A stretch of DNA of 64,000 bases from the NCBI RefSeq assembly GCF_004765785.1, contig NZ_SBIT01000008.1:272814-336813 (forward strand). Direction: 5' to 3'. Source of the stretch: Halorussus ruber. GTDB lineage: Archaea; Halobacteriota; Halobacteria; Halobacteriales; Haladaptataceae. Made by a program: the position numbers and the translations under genes. Shown piece after piece: positions 8,554-16,628 of this stretch; positions within the stretch are counted from its first letter, which is position 1, and each line of letters begins with the position of its first letter. The notes below the pieces were generated by a model. The model had not been told where the DNA came from. It made no database searches and saw only the letters and a list, made by a program, of their open reading frames with translations.

Positions 8554-9885
8554 ATGTTCGGAACCAGCGGCATCAGAGGACGAATCGGCGACGAAGTGAC
8601 CTGCGACCTCGCCTTGTCGGTCGGACGCGCCCTCGCCAGCGACGGCTACGAGACGGTCGTCGTCGGCAGAGACGCCCGCGAGAGCGGTCGGATGCTCGCC
8701 GACGCCGCGGCGTCCGGACTCCGAGAGTGCGGCGCGGACGTGATTCGACTCGGGGAGGCCGCGACCCCGACCGTCGCCCGGAGCGTCGGGTGGTTCGACG
8801 CCCACGCGGGCCTGATGGTGACGGCCTCGCACAACCCGGCCCCGGACAACGGCATCAAGCTCTGGAACCCCTCCGGGCAGGCCTTCGGCGAGGGCCAGCG
8901 CGAAGCGATTTCGGCTCGCGTGCGCGAAGAAGAATACGACCTCGCGTCGTGGGACGAACTCGGCGAGCAGGACCGGCGGGACGACTCGACCGAGCGCCAC
9001 GTGACCCCGACCGAGCGCCACGCCGACGCGCTGGTCGAGGCCGCGGGGTCCGGCGACCTCGACGTCGTCGTGGACGCGGGCAACGGCACGGGCGGCGTGA
9101 CTGCCGAGGCGCTCCGGCGGTTGGGCCACGAGGTCCAGACCCTCAACGACCGGCCCGACGGGACCTTCCCGGCGCGGCCGAGCGAACCCACCGCCGAGAA
9201 CTGCCGGGCGCTGACCGAGTTCGTCGCCGCGAGCGACGCCGACCTCGGCATCGCCCACGACGGCGACGCCGACCGGATGCGGGCGGTCACCGAGTCGGGC
9301 GAGTTCGTCTCCGGGGACCTGCTTCTGGCGCTGTTCGCCCGCGAGGCCGCCGGTCCCGGCGACGAGGTCGCGGTTCCGGTCGATACCAGCCTGACGGTCG
9401 CCGACCTGCTGGAATCGCAGGGCGTGTCGGTCTCTCGGACGCGCGTCGGAGACGTCTACGTCGCCGAGCGCGCGACCGACCCCGGCGTGGCGTTCGGCGG
9501 CGAACCCAGCGGCGCGTGGATTTGGCCCGACGAGACGCTGTGTCCCGACGGCCCGTTGGCGGCGTGTCTCCTCGCGGAACTGGTCTCCCGGCAGGGGTCG
9601 CTGGACAGGCTGGTCGGCGAAGTCGAGACCTACCCGCTCCGGCGCGGGAACGTCGAAGTTGCGGAGAAGGCCGAAGTCATGGCGCGAGTCCGCGAGGAGG
9701 TACTTGCCGAGTACGACGACGTCGAGACCCTCGACGGCGTGCGGGTCGGCACCGACTCGGGGTGGTTCTTGGTGCGGGCGAGCGGGACCCAACCGCTGGT
9801 CAGGGTGACGGCGGAGGCCAGAAGCGAGGAGCGCGCGGACGAACTGTTCGCAGAAGCCAGGCAGTTGGTCGAAGCGGCGAGGTGA
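8554..9885 (+). CDS. glmM: phosphoglucosamine mutase
   Basis: 443 residues of the alpha-D-phosphohexomutase superfamily. The start MFGTSGIRG is the family signature, Ser92 in TASHNP is the phosphoserine, IAHDGDADRM (about 233-242) binds the metal, FGGEPSGAWIWPD is the sugar-binding loop and RASGTQPLVRV the C-terminal phosphate-binding loop. It interconverts GlcN-6-P and GlcN-1-P, feeding UDP-GlcNAc, the entry substrate of the divergent WbpA/B/E/D/I-like operon. Some archaeal homologues also act on mannose or glucose phosphates, so specificity is not certain. The last codons lie inside an 18-bp tandem repeat. Confidence 0.85.
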   Translation: MFGTSGIRGRIGDEVTCDLALSVGRALASDGYETVVVGRDARESGRMLADAAASGLRECGADVIRLGEAATPTVARSVGWFDAHAGLMVTASHNPAPDNGIKLWNPSGQAFGEGQREAISARVREEEYDLASWDELGEQDRRDDSTERHVTPTERHADALVEAAGSGDLDVVVDAGNGTGGVTAEALRRLGHEVQTLNDRPDGTFPARPSEPTAENCRALTEFVAASDADLGIAHDGDADRMRAVTESGEFVSGDLLLALFAREAAGPGDEVAVPVDTSLTVADLLESQGVSVSRTRVGDVYVAERATDPGVAFGGEPSGAWIWPDETLCPDGPLAACLLAELVSRQGSLDRLVGEVETYPLRRGNVEVAEKAEVMARVREEVLAEYDDVETLDGVRVGTDSGWFLVRASGTQPLVRVTAEARSEERADELFAEARQLVEAAR

Positions 9886-9940
9886 GTCGAAGCGGCGAGG
9901 TGAGTCGAATCGGCGAGGTGAGTCGAGTCAGCGAGGTGAG
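9869..9940 (+). repeat. 18-bp tandem repeat, 4 copies, overlapping the glmM stop
   Basis: The unit TCGAAGCGGCGAGGTGAG is repeated exactly at 9869-9886 and 9887-9904, then with one and three changes at 9905-9922 and 9923-9940. The first copy encodes the final residues of the mutase and its TGA. Because the unit length is a multiple of three, every copy carries the same in-frame TGA. Confidence 0.9.
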
Positions 9941-9954
9941 TCGAAGACGCTCAG

Positions 9955-10182
9955 TCAGATGCGGTCGGCCACGTCGCAGACCGAGCAGGCGTCCGCGACG
10001 ATGAACGCTTCGTCGCGGAGCATCTCCTCTTCTTCGGGCAGGAACATCAGGTGGCCGCGGTCGTCTTTCCGGGCGCGGATGACCTCCCAGTCGTCGAGTT
10101 CGTAGCCGAGGTGTTCCGGGTCGGGGTCCCGAGGCACCTCCTGCCAGTCGCCCTCGGCGGTCTGGGCGTTCTTAGGAGCCAT
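9955..10182 (-). CDS. small conserved haloarchaeal protein of unknown function
   Basis: 75 residues from the ATG at 10182: MAPKNAQTAEGDWQEVPRD and so on, ending ACSVCDVADRI. It is acidic (EEEEMLRDEAF) and has a C-terminal CxxC that could bind a metal. The longer upstream frame is arginine/proline-rich and looks non-coding, so the internal ATG is preferred. The start overlaps the stop of the decayed Tat-protein frame by 11 bp. The sequence looks like a small stand-alone haloarchaeal family; no domain is recognised. Confidence 0.65.
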   Translation of the reverse strand: MAPKNAQTAEGDWQEVPRDPDPEHLGYELDDWEVIRARKDDRGHLMFLPEEEEMLRDEAFIVADACSVCDVADRI

Positions 10183-10399
10183 ACTGCACCTCCGAGGAGG
10201 ATGCGCCGGTGCCAGCGGCGGTGCGTTGCGTCTCGATAGCGAAGTCAGAGAGAGTGCCGGAGGACGAGACCGCGGGCGTGCCAGCCGCGGTCTCGGCCCC
10301 GCCGACCGTCGCCGGAGGAGCGCCTGCCAGTTGGAGGTCCGAACGACGGTCGAGGGCGGTTTCGCAGTCGAAGTCGCGTGCCGTATCGTCGCGTGCCAT
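10172..10399 (-). pseudogene. decayed 5' copy of a Tat-secreted protein gene
   Basis: A 75-codon frame begins MARDDTARDFDCETALDRRSDLQLAG. It matches the start of the complete Tat protein encoded at 11531-13054 (MARDDTARERSSEQSLLDRRSYLKLAG), with the first 26 nucleotides identical. The hydrophobic core of the signal is disrupted (APPATVGG), the RRSYLK motif has become RRSDLQ, and there is no mature domain before the stop. The upstream region is duplicated too. A functional short peptide cannot be excluded, but a truncated duplication fits best. Confidence 0.7.
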
Positions 10400-10473
10400 G
10401 CAGTCTTCAATGCATGATTACCACTTGAAAAAGGTACCGACTTCATTTCAATGTGAGCTTGCCGATTTAAGTA
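10400..10473 (-). promoter_or_regulatory. duplicated promoter region (copy 1)
   Basis: Minus strand upstream of the decayed Tat frame. A TATA-like CTTAAATC (plus 10464-10471) is followed by CATTGAA and AAGTCG blocks. The same elements occur upstream of the intact gene with the same distance from box to ATG. The shared box-to-ATG spacing is about 65-70 bases, implying a leader of about 40 nt in both. Confidence 0.55.
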
Positions 10474-11089
10474 TAGTGGCCGAACGCTCGGCGTGGCCGC
10501 CTCCCGCTCGCACCGCGCCTATTCGAGGGGTAGCGCCCGACCAGTATAAGTTCTCCCCCGAGAAAACCGGCCGGTAATCCTGGCTTTACCGGGCGGATTT
10601 CTGACGGAACTGCGTGCAACGGTACTCTGACTGACGGGGTTCGGTGCTGGTCGAGGGTGTTCGAGGAGGCCTGCTCCTCGACTGCGGCCGAGAGTCGTGA
10701 CTGGTCGGCGTGGGGAGTCTCCTCGCGGGAGTGTTTGGGGCCTCGGGTTCGCGGGCGTTCTGCTGGCCTCAAGCCCGCAAGGGTTCTGCTGAAACCATGC
10801 CCGATTCACGGGACTCACCCCGGTCTACCTGCCGGTCCCACATCAAGATTTCCGCCGACCCGCGATACCTCGAACCCCGGGGCGACGAAAACCAGCGCCG
10901 CGCGCGTCGGACCTCGACGGGTCGAGGTCCGACGACGCGCTCGTTCGACCACTATTTCCCTTCAAGAGACAACTCTATAATTACTTAGCCAAACGAATAA
11001 ATTCTAAAAGAATTGTATAGGTTGCTCCATCCCAGCTAATCACTACCGGCGGAAAATCGGACGAGGAGTAGCGAAACAGGAGAAGGACG
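10474..11089. other. gene-free stretch with one perfect hairpin
   Basis: Several open frames cross this stretch on both strands, but they are proline/arginine/serine-rich with no family resemblance. Apart from the hairpin at 10905-10934 and an AT-rich segment (about 10960-11045, for example CTATAATTACTTAG), nothing can be assigned. Confidence 0.5.
10905..10934. repeat. perfect inverted repeat, 14-bp stem, 2-base loop
   Basis: The arms GTCGGACCTCGAC (10906-10918) and GTCGAGGTCCGAC (10921-10933) are exact reverse complements around GG, with one more C-G pair outside. There is no T-run after it on either strand and no gene ends nearby, so it is not an obvious terminator. A protein-binding palindrome or part of an untranslated RNA are alternatives. 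Confidence 0.85.
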
Positions 11090-11525
11090 CCATCGAGCGG
11101 GAAGAACCTAGCGAGAGGGGGAAAGTTGGGGGCGTCGAGGGAGGTCTGGGTGAGTCGCCGCGGGGGACCGTGGGAGAGGTGCGGGATTCCGCGTGGGAGA
11201 AGCGCGGAATCGCGCGTCGAAGCGGCGCGGAGCGCCGCGAACGAGGGAGTCGTCTGGGGGAGTCGCGTGGGGAAGGTCGTCGGGGGCGTCGCAGGCGAGA
11301 GGGGAGTCGTGGGAGGGCCACGGAGGCGAGGACCTCGGCGGCAGTACGGCGAGAGGGGTCGCCGCGTCGGGGGCGTCGCGTGAGGGAAGGCCGTCAGCGA
11401 GAGACTGCGAGGGAGTCGCGTGGGAAGAGTGGGAGAGCGCCAGCGGGCTGCCGGAGGGAGCGCCAGCGGGAGACCGCGAGGGGGAACCGTCGTTGCGACC
11501 GGGAGAGGCCGTTGCGACCGGAAAC
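11090..11525. repeat. purine-rich low-complexity tract with degenerate GGGAGTCG units
   Basis: The plus strand is strongly G+A-biased for over 400 bases. Loose repeats of GGGAGTCGCGTGGG and related words are scattered through it, and GTTGCGACCGG occurs twice at its right end. It ends just before the stop codon of the Tat-secreted protein (minus strand), so it lies in that gene's 3' flank. The open frames across it read as Arg/Gly/Glu or Pro/Arg/Thr low-complexity sequence and are probably not genes. Confidence 0.6.
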
Positions 11526-11530
11526 CCGGA

Positions 11531-13054
11531 TTAGGCGTCCTCGACGCGGACGTTGGCCGGGCCGTCGAGCGAGAAGCCGGTGACATCGCCCGAGAACCGG
11601 TAGCCGTCCTTGCCGTCGAAGACCGCGCCGGAGATTTTGCCGTCCTCGACGGTGTCGCTGGCCTGCACCGACCCGAGGTCGGTGGCCTTGCGAGCCGTGC
11701 CGCTGACCGTGAAGACGTACTCGCTGACTTGGCGACCGCTGTCGCTCCCGTCGATGACCAGCTTCTTCGAGAGGGTCAGGTCCGAGGGCGCGACTTCGCT
11801 GTCGTCGTAGCGGACCGTCCAGACGCTCTCGTCGAGGTCCATCGCGGTAATCGCGCCGTCCACGAGGAAGGCGTCGCCGTAGCCGTTGCCCGCGACGCCC
11901 GAGACCGTCACCGTGCCGTCGCCGTTGTCGGTGACCTCGTCGGCCTCCTCGGCGAGGGGGTCTGCGCCGGAGGTGCGCTTGCGGACGCTGCCGTCCACGG
12001 TGAACTCGTACTTGACGCGCGAGGCGCTCTCGTCGGGCACGAGTTCCAGCGGCGTCCCCTTCGCGTCCTGCTTCTGCTGGGTGGTGTCGGGCGAAGTGGA
12101 CGACGGAGAGGTGGTCGAGGACGAGGAGCTAATCTCGCCGGAGGCGGCCTCCTCGGCCGACATCGGGACGCTGTCGGGCGGCGTCAGGTCGGGGGTGCCC
12201 GTGACGTTGACCTCCTCGACCGGTCCCGTGATGGAGCCTTCGACTCGGCAGTTCTTGAGCGTGCCAGAGCCGCTGTCGCTGGCGAAGACGGCGTGAGAGC
12301 CGCTGACCGAGATGTCGCAGTTGATGGCCTTGAGGCCGGACTGCTCTTTGAACCAGATACCGCGGGCGTTGGTCTGGCCGTTCTGGTTCGCCGGGACGGC
12401 GTCCTGACTCTCGACGTGGACGACGCTGTCTTTGATGTAGCTGCCGGGCGTGCCGAGTCGGCAGTTCTCGATGTTGTTGTTCTTCAGGTAGGCGTTCTCG
12501 ACCTGCGTGACGCCCATCGTCTGCTTGACGTGGTTGCCCGCGTGGGACATGTACATCCCGTCGGCCGCCCAGCCCTGGATGTGGATGTTCCGGATGGTGA
12601 CCGTGCCAGCGTTGGCCCAGTCGGAGACGGCGGCGTGACCGCAGCGGTCGGCCGCGCCGTCGCCCATGTAGATGTTCTCGGCGAGCGCCTCTCCGCCGTC
12701 GGTGCAACGGAGGTAGAACGTGCCGTAGGTGCCGTCCATGTTGTCGTTCTCGCCCTTCACGCCGACGTTCCGGACCGTCCAACCGCTACCCTGGGTCATC
12801 AACTTCACGTGCGCGCCGTCGGCCGTGATGTCGATGAGTTTGTTCTCGAAGGTCTCGCCGGGGCCGACCTCGATGACCTTCTTGGAGTTCGCGGGGACCT
12901 TGATGGTGTCGTAGGAGGCCGCCGCCGCGGAACTGGTGGAGACGCCTGCCGCCCCTACCGACGCGGCCGCCGCGCCTGCGAGTTTGAGGTACGAGCGTCG
13001 GTCGAGGAGCGATTGTTCCGAACTGCGTTCGCGTGCCGTATCGTCGCGTGCCAT
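11531..13054 (-). CDS. Tat-secreted right-handed beta-helix protein
   Basis: 507 residues. A Tat signal (DRRSYLKLAGAAAASVGAAG, residues 18-37) is followed by a right-handed parallel beta-helix region to about 290, with pectate-lyase-like turns such as VENAYLKNNNIENCRLG and AINCDISVSGSHAVF. A Ser/Thr-rich linker (SSSSSTTSPSSTSPDTTQQ) leads to two copies of a beta-rich domain of about 75 residues (YEFTVDGSVRK...FLVDGAITAMDLD and YVFTVSGTARK...FSGDVTGFSLD). It is exported folded and probably binds or cleaves a polysaccharide; no catalytic residues could be assigned. A related lipoprotein is encoded at 24369-25811. Confidence 0.82.
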   Translation of the reverse strand: MARDDTARERSSEQSLLDRRSYLKLAGAAAASVGAAGVSTSSAAAASYDTIKVPANSKKVIEVGPGETFENKLIDITADGAHVKLMTQGSGWTVRNVGVKGENDNMDGTYGTFYLRCTDGGEALAENIYMGDGAADRCGHAAVSDWANAGTVTIRNIHIQGWAADGMYMSHAGNHVKQTMGVTQVENAYLKNNNIENCRLGTPGSYIKDSVVHVESQDAVPANQNGQTNARGIWFKEQSGLKAINCDISVSGSHAVFASDSGSGTLKNCRVEGSITGPVEEVNVTGTPDLTPPDSVPMSAEEAASGEISSSSSTTSPSSTSPDTTQQKQDAKGTPLELVPDESASRVKYEFTVDGSVRKRTSGADPLAEEADEVTDNGDGTVTVSGVAGNGYGDAFLVDGAITAMDLDESVWTVRYDDSEVAPSDLTLSKKLVIDGSDSGRQVSEYVFTVSGTARKATDLGSVQASDTVEDGKISGAVFDGKDGYRFSGDVTGFSLDGPANVRVEDA

Positions 13055-13126
13055 GTAATTCTCAATGCGAGCCTACCTATTCATAAAGGCTTCGACTTTG
13101 CTTCAATGCTACATTACTGATTTAAG
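13055..13126 (-). promoter_or_regulatory. promoter of the Tat beta-helix gene (copy 2 of duplicated region)
   Basis: The minus strand carries CTTAAATC (plus 13119-13126), then GCATTGAAG and AAAGTCGAAG blocks, then the ATG at 13054. The order and spacing match the upstream region of the decayed copy. The conserved CATTGAA/AAGTCG pair lies downstream of the TATA position, where an operator could sit. Confidence 0.55.
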
Positions 13127-13293
13127 TGCTTTGGCCGATTTCGAAACAGTCGGGAGGGTTGGGCTGTCCCGAATCGAAACAGTCCGTTTCTCGGCGGTAA
13201 TCCAAGGTTAACCCGCGATTACGGGGATAGGTCGTGTTTGGACCGTGACAGACGGCGCATAACAAAGGCCGAACGCACGGTGGGAGACGATAC

Positions 13294-14928
13294 ATGGCTG
13301 ACCGCCCGCAGACGAGCATGCAGACCCTCTTGGTCGGGTTGGACGCCGGGTGTCGGTCCGTCCTCGAACCCCTGTTCGAGGCCGATGCGGTTCCTCATCT
13401 GGAGTCGGTCTTCGATACCGGTACTGCCGGACCGCTGGCGTCTCAGACCCCGCCGTGGACGCCGAGCGCGTGGCCCTCGCTCTACACCGGCACGAACCCC
13501 GGCAAGCACGGCGTGTTCGGATTCCTGACCTTCGACGGCTACGACTGGGACGTGGTGAACGCGACCCACGTTCGCCAGCACACCCTCTGGGAACTGCTGG
13601 ACGAGCGCGGCAAGTCGAGCGTCGTGGTCAACGCCCCGGTCACGCACCCGCCGCGAGCAATCGACGGCGCAATCGTGCCGGGATACACCGCGCCCGAGGA
13701 GCCGGACTGCCACCCGGAGGGCCTCCTCGACGACATCCGCGAGGAGGTCGGCGAGTACCGAGTGTACGCGCCCCGGGACGCCGACGGCCCGGAGAAGGTC
13801 AGGTGGTACGAGCGACTGGTCGAGATGCGCGGCGAGGCGTTTCGCTACCTCGCAGACCGGTTCGACCCCGAGTTCGGCTTCGTCCAGTTCCAGCAGACCG
13901 ATACCGTCTTCCACGAGTTCCCGGGCGACCACGGCAAGGTCCGGGCCGTCTACGAGGCGGTGGACCGCCAACTCGGGACCATCCTCGAGAAGTGCGACCC
14001 GGACACCGTCGTCGTCGCCAGCGACCACGGCATGGGCGAGTACACCGGTCACGAGTTCCGACCCAACGAGTTCCTGCGCCAGCAGGGACTGGTCGAGACC
14101 ACCACCGAGGGCGAGGGGATGCCCACGTGGTCCACCATCGCCGACAACCAGCTCCAAGACGGCAAGGAGGGCAAGACCGAGGCCGACGACGGCCCGGACC
14201 TCCTCCGGCGCGGCATGGCCGGACTCGCCAGCGTCGGCGTCACCAGCCAGCGCATCCACGCCGCGCTCGACGCGGTCGGACTGGCCGACTTCGTCGCCGA
14301 GCGCGTCCCGACCGACGTCGCCCGCGCGGCCTCCGAGCAGGTCGATTTCCCGTCCTCGAAGGCCTACATGCGCGACCGAATCGAACTGGGCATCCGAGTC
14401 AATCTCGAAGGCCGGGAACCCGACGGCGTCGTCTCCGAGAGCCAGTACGACCGGCTCTGCGACGACCTCGTGGCCATGCTCTCGGAGGTCACGACGCCCG
14501 ACGGAAAGCCGGTCTTCGAGGAGGTCGCCCGGCGCGAGGAGGTGTTCTCCGGTCCCTACGTCGAGGAGGCCCCCGACGTGATTACGATTCCGCGCGAGTA
14601 CGACGAGTTCCTCTCGACCAGAGTCGGCGACGGTCAGTTCGGCCCGCCGAGCGAACCCTACAACCACAAGCGCGACGGCATCGTGGCGGTGTCGGGGACG
14701 GGGGTGGACCCGACGGCGGACCTCTCCGGCGCGCACCTGTTCGACGTGGCTCCAACGATTCTGGCGACGATGGGTCTCCCGGCGGGCGAGCGCATGGACG
14801 GCCAGACCCTCCCCGCGGTCGAGTCGGTCGGCACGGAGCGGTACCCCGCCTTCGACGCGGGCGAGCAGGAACGGACCGACGACGACGAGGTCGAGGCGCG
14901 ACTCGCCGACCTCGGCTATCTCGAATGA
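13294..14928 (+). CDS. alkaline phosphatase superfamily protein (type I phosphodiesterase-like)
   Basis: 544 residues (a second ATG at 13318 would remove 8). Superfamily marks: LLVGLDAGCR near the start (first metal Asp), PPWTPSAWPSLYTGTNPGKHGVFGF (the Thr/Ser nucleophile region, about residues 51-75), QFQQTDTVFHEF, and VVASDHGMGEY for the second metal site (Asp-His). The C-terminal LFDVAPTILATMGLP and DGQTLP match the enzyme family that includes phosphodiesterases and phosphoglycerol transferases. No signal peptide is seen. A paralogue is at 16629-18326 and a FemAB-like gene starts 10 bases downstream, suggesting work on surface glycans. Confidence 0.82.
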   Translation: MADRPQTSMQTLLVGLDAGCRSVLEPLFEADAVPHLESVFDTGTAGPLASQTPPWTPSAWPSLYTGTNPGKHGVFGFLTFDGYDWDVVNATHVRQHTLWELLDERGKSSVVVNAPVTHPPRAIDGAIVPGYTAPEEPDCHPEGLLDDIREEVGEYRVYAPRDADGPEKVRWYERLVEMRGEAFRYLADRFDPEFGFVQFQQTDTVFHEFPGDHGKVRAVYEAVDRQLGTILEKCDPDTVVVASDHGMGEYTGHEFRPNEFLRQQGLVETTTEGEGMPTWSTIADNQLQDGKEGKTEADDGPDLLRRGMAGLASVGVTSQRIHAALDAVGLADFVAERVPTDVARAASEQVDFPSSKAYMRDRIELGIRVNLEGREPDGVVSESQYDRLCDDLVAMLSEVTTPDGKPVFEEVARREEVFSGPYVEEAPDVITIPREYDEFLSTRVGDGQFGPPSEPYNHKRDGIVAVSGTGVDPTADLSGAHLFDVAPTILATMGLPAGERMDGQTLPAVESVGTERYPAFDAGEQERTDDDEVEARLADLGYLE

Positions 14929-14938
14929 ATTTCCAACG

Positions 14939-15961
14939 ATGAGCGTTAGCATTCTCGACAACGACGGTATCAGCATCGGACCCGCGGACGCCTTCGACCA
15001 CCACGAGTGGAACGACCTCGTGGAGCGGTCGCCACAGGCCAACGTCTTCCACTATCTCGAATCGCTCCGAGCGCAGGCCGACCACGCCGACGCGAGGCTT
15101 CACCTCCTCGTCGGCTACAAGGGCCACGAACCGGTCGGCATCTTTCCGGTCTTCGAGAAGCGCAAGGGCGGGATGAGCATGGCGTTCTCGCCCGCGCCCT
15201 CCCTGTGGGTCTCCTATCTCGGTCCCGCGCTCCTGAACCACCGCAAGCTCAAGCGCCGGAAGCGCGAGCGCCGGACCAAGCGGTTCGTCCAAGGCAGTCT
15301 CGACTGGATAGAGCGACAACTCGGCCCGAAGTTCACCAACGTCCGGACCGACCCGGCCTATCGGGACGTCCGGCCCTTCGAGTGGCGCGACTTCGAAATC
15401 GACGTGCGCCACACCTACGCGGTGGACATCACGCCGGGCGAGGAGGACGTGCTGATGTCCTTCTCCAGTGACGCCCGGAACAACATCCGGACCGAGGGCG
15501 ACTATCGGGTCTACGAGGGCGGCCCCGACGAGATTCGAGCAATCGTCTCGCAGGTCAAAGAGCGCCACGACGAGCAGGGCGAGAGCTACGGCGTCACGCC
15601 CCGGTTCGTGACCGACCTCTATCAGAATCTCCCCGAGGGCGCGGTCCGGCCCTACGCCTGCGAAATCGACGGTGAAATCGCTGGCGGGATGATAGCCCTC
15701 GAGTTCGGCGATACCGTCTACCGGTGGCAGGGCGGCGCGAAACACGACCACGACCTGCCGGTCAACGATTTGGTGGACTGGGAAATCATGACCGACGCGA
15801 TGGACCGCGGTATCGAGCGTTACGACCTCGTGGGCGCGAACGAGGAGCGACTCTGCGGCTACAAGGCCAAGTTCGCCCCGGAACTCCGGTCGCACTACGC
15901 CATCCAGAAGGGCAACAAGGTCACGAACGCCCTGTCGAGCGTCTACCAGAAGCTTCGGTAA
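14939..15961 (+). CDS. FemAB/GNAT-fold acyltransferase-like protein
   Basis: 340 residues; complete paralogue of the truncated gene at 1-895. It has an N-terminal substrate region (ARLHLLVGYKGHEPVGIFPVF), a basic patch (HRKLKRRKRERRTKRF) and a C-terminal GNAT-like half with IDGEIAGGMIALEFGDTVYR followed by WQGGAKHDHDLPVNDLVDW. The end GANEERLCGYKAKFAPELRSHY is typical of the FemAB-like/CelD group. It lies 10 bases after the phosphodiesterase-like gene, so they are probably one unit. Transfer of an acyl or aminoacyl group to a cell-surface glycan is inferred. Confidence 0.78.
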   Translation: MSVSILDNDGISIGPADAFDHHEWNDLVERSPQANVFHYLESLRAQADHADARLHLLVGYKGHEPVGIFPVFEKRKGGMSMAFSPAPSLWVSYLGPALLNHRKLKRRKRERRTKRFVQGSLDWIERQLGPKFTNVRTDPAYRDVRPFEWRDFEIDVRHTYAVDITPGEEDVLMSFSSDARNNIRTEGDYRVYEGGPDEIRAIVSQVKERHDEQGESYGVTPRFVTDLYQNLPEGAVRPYACEIDGEIAGGMIALEFGDTVYRWQGGAKHDHDLPVNDLVDWEIMTDAMDRGIERYDLVGANEERLCGYKAKFAPELRSHYAIQKGNKVTNALSSVYQKLR

Positions 15962-15984
15962 GAAAACCAAGGCGGAACTGCCAA

Positions 15985-16014
15985 AGCTTTTATCTTCTTT
16001 TATCTCGTAAAATA
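15985..16014 (+). terminator. T-rich transcription end signal
   Basis: The sequence GCTTTTATCTTCTTTTATC lies 25-50 bases after the acyltransferase stop. Haloarchaeal termination is usually at T-runs without a strong hairpin, which fits. Confidence 0.4.
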
Positions 16015-16132
16015 ATTATGAACTAAGCAAGGCGACAGACGCATCACTCCGGCTCCGACTGGCTCGTCGCTCTCGCGGTCGTCCGCCGTGGCGGGGTGGG
16101 TATCGAGCGGCAAGCGACTCCGGTCCCCAAGC

Positions 16133-16357
16133 ATGACCTCCGACACCGACTCCGATTCCGACCGCGAGGGCGGGCCGCTGGTGTGGGCCAAGTTCCGCCT
16201 GCGCGTCGAGCGAGCGTCGGTCCCGACCCTCGGCGAGTTCGAAGGGCTGCGGCTGGTGGTCGAGACCACCTCCGGCGGTCGAGTGGCGAAGCTACTGGTC
16301 CTCGTCGTCCTCGCGCTCGTCGCCGCGTACTTCGGTTTCGTGCCGACGCCGTGGTAG
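16133..16357 (+). CDS. small single-span membrane protein, unknown function
   Basis: 74 residues from the ATG at 16133 (MTSDTDSDSDREGG). A charged N-terminal half is followed by one C-terminal hydrophobic helix (AKLLVLVVLALVAAYFGFV, about residues 52-70). An upstream in-frame ATG at 16088 is possible, but its extension is Arg/Ser-rich and not convincing. It stands alone between the acyltransferase and the second phosphodiesterase-like gene, in the same direction. No family recognised. Confidence 0.5.
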   Translation: MTSDTDSDSDREGGPLVWAKFRLRVERASVPTLGEFEGLRLVVETTSGGRVAKLLVLVVLALVAAYFGFVPTPW

Positions 16358-16628
16358 CGCGGTCGATAACTCGGACCTGCCGACCGCTACAGGAGCGGCG
16401 TAACCCCGGTAGCTCGGCGTCAGCCACCGCGTTCCCCCGATTTTCGGAAATCAGGTTCGGGCTGACGCCCTTCAGGTGCCGCGTGCGCTCGGCGGAAGTA
16501 ACGACACGTCTCTCGCGGGACGAAATCGTTAGCCGAACGATGTGTTCGACCTAAGCGCCAGAGAACAATGGCCCGAGCGTCCGTGGGTTGTGTCGAGAGC
16601 GGTCGAAGACATCGACCGCGGGAGATCG

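Noticed and set aside
10981..11586. 200-codon frame on the minus strand over the purine-rich tract
   Set aside because: Its product is Pro/Arg/Thr low complexity produced by the skewed composition, and it overlaps the 3' end of a real gene.
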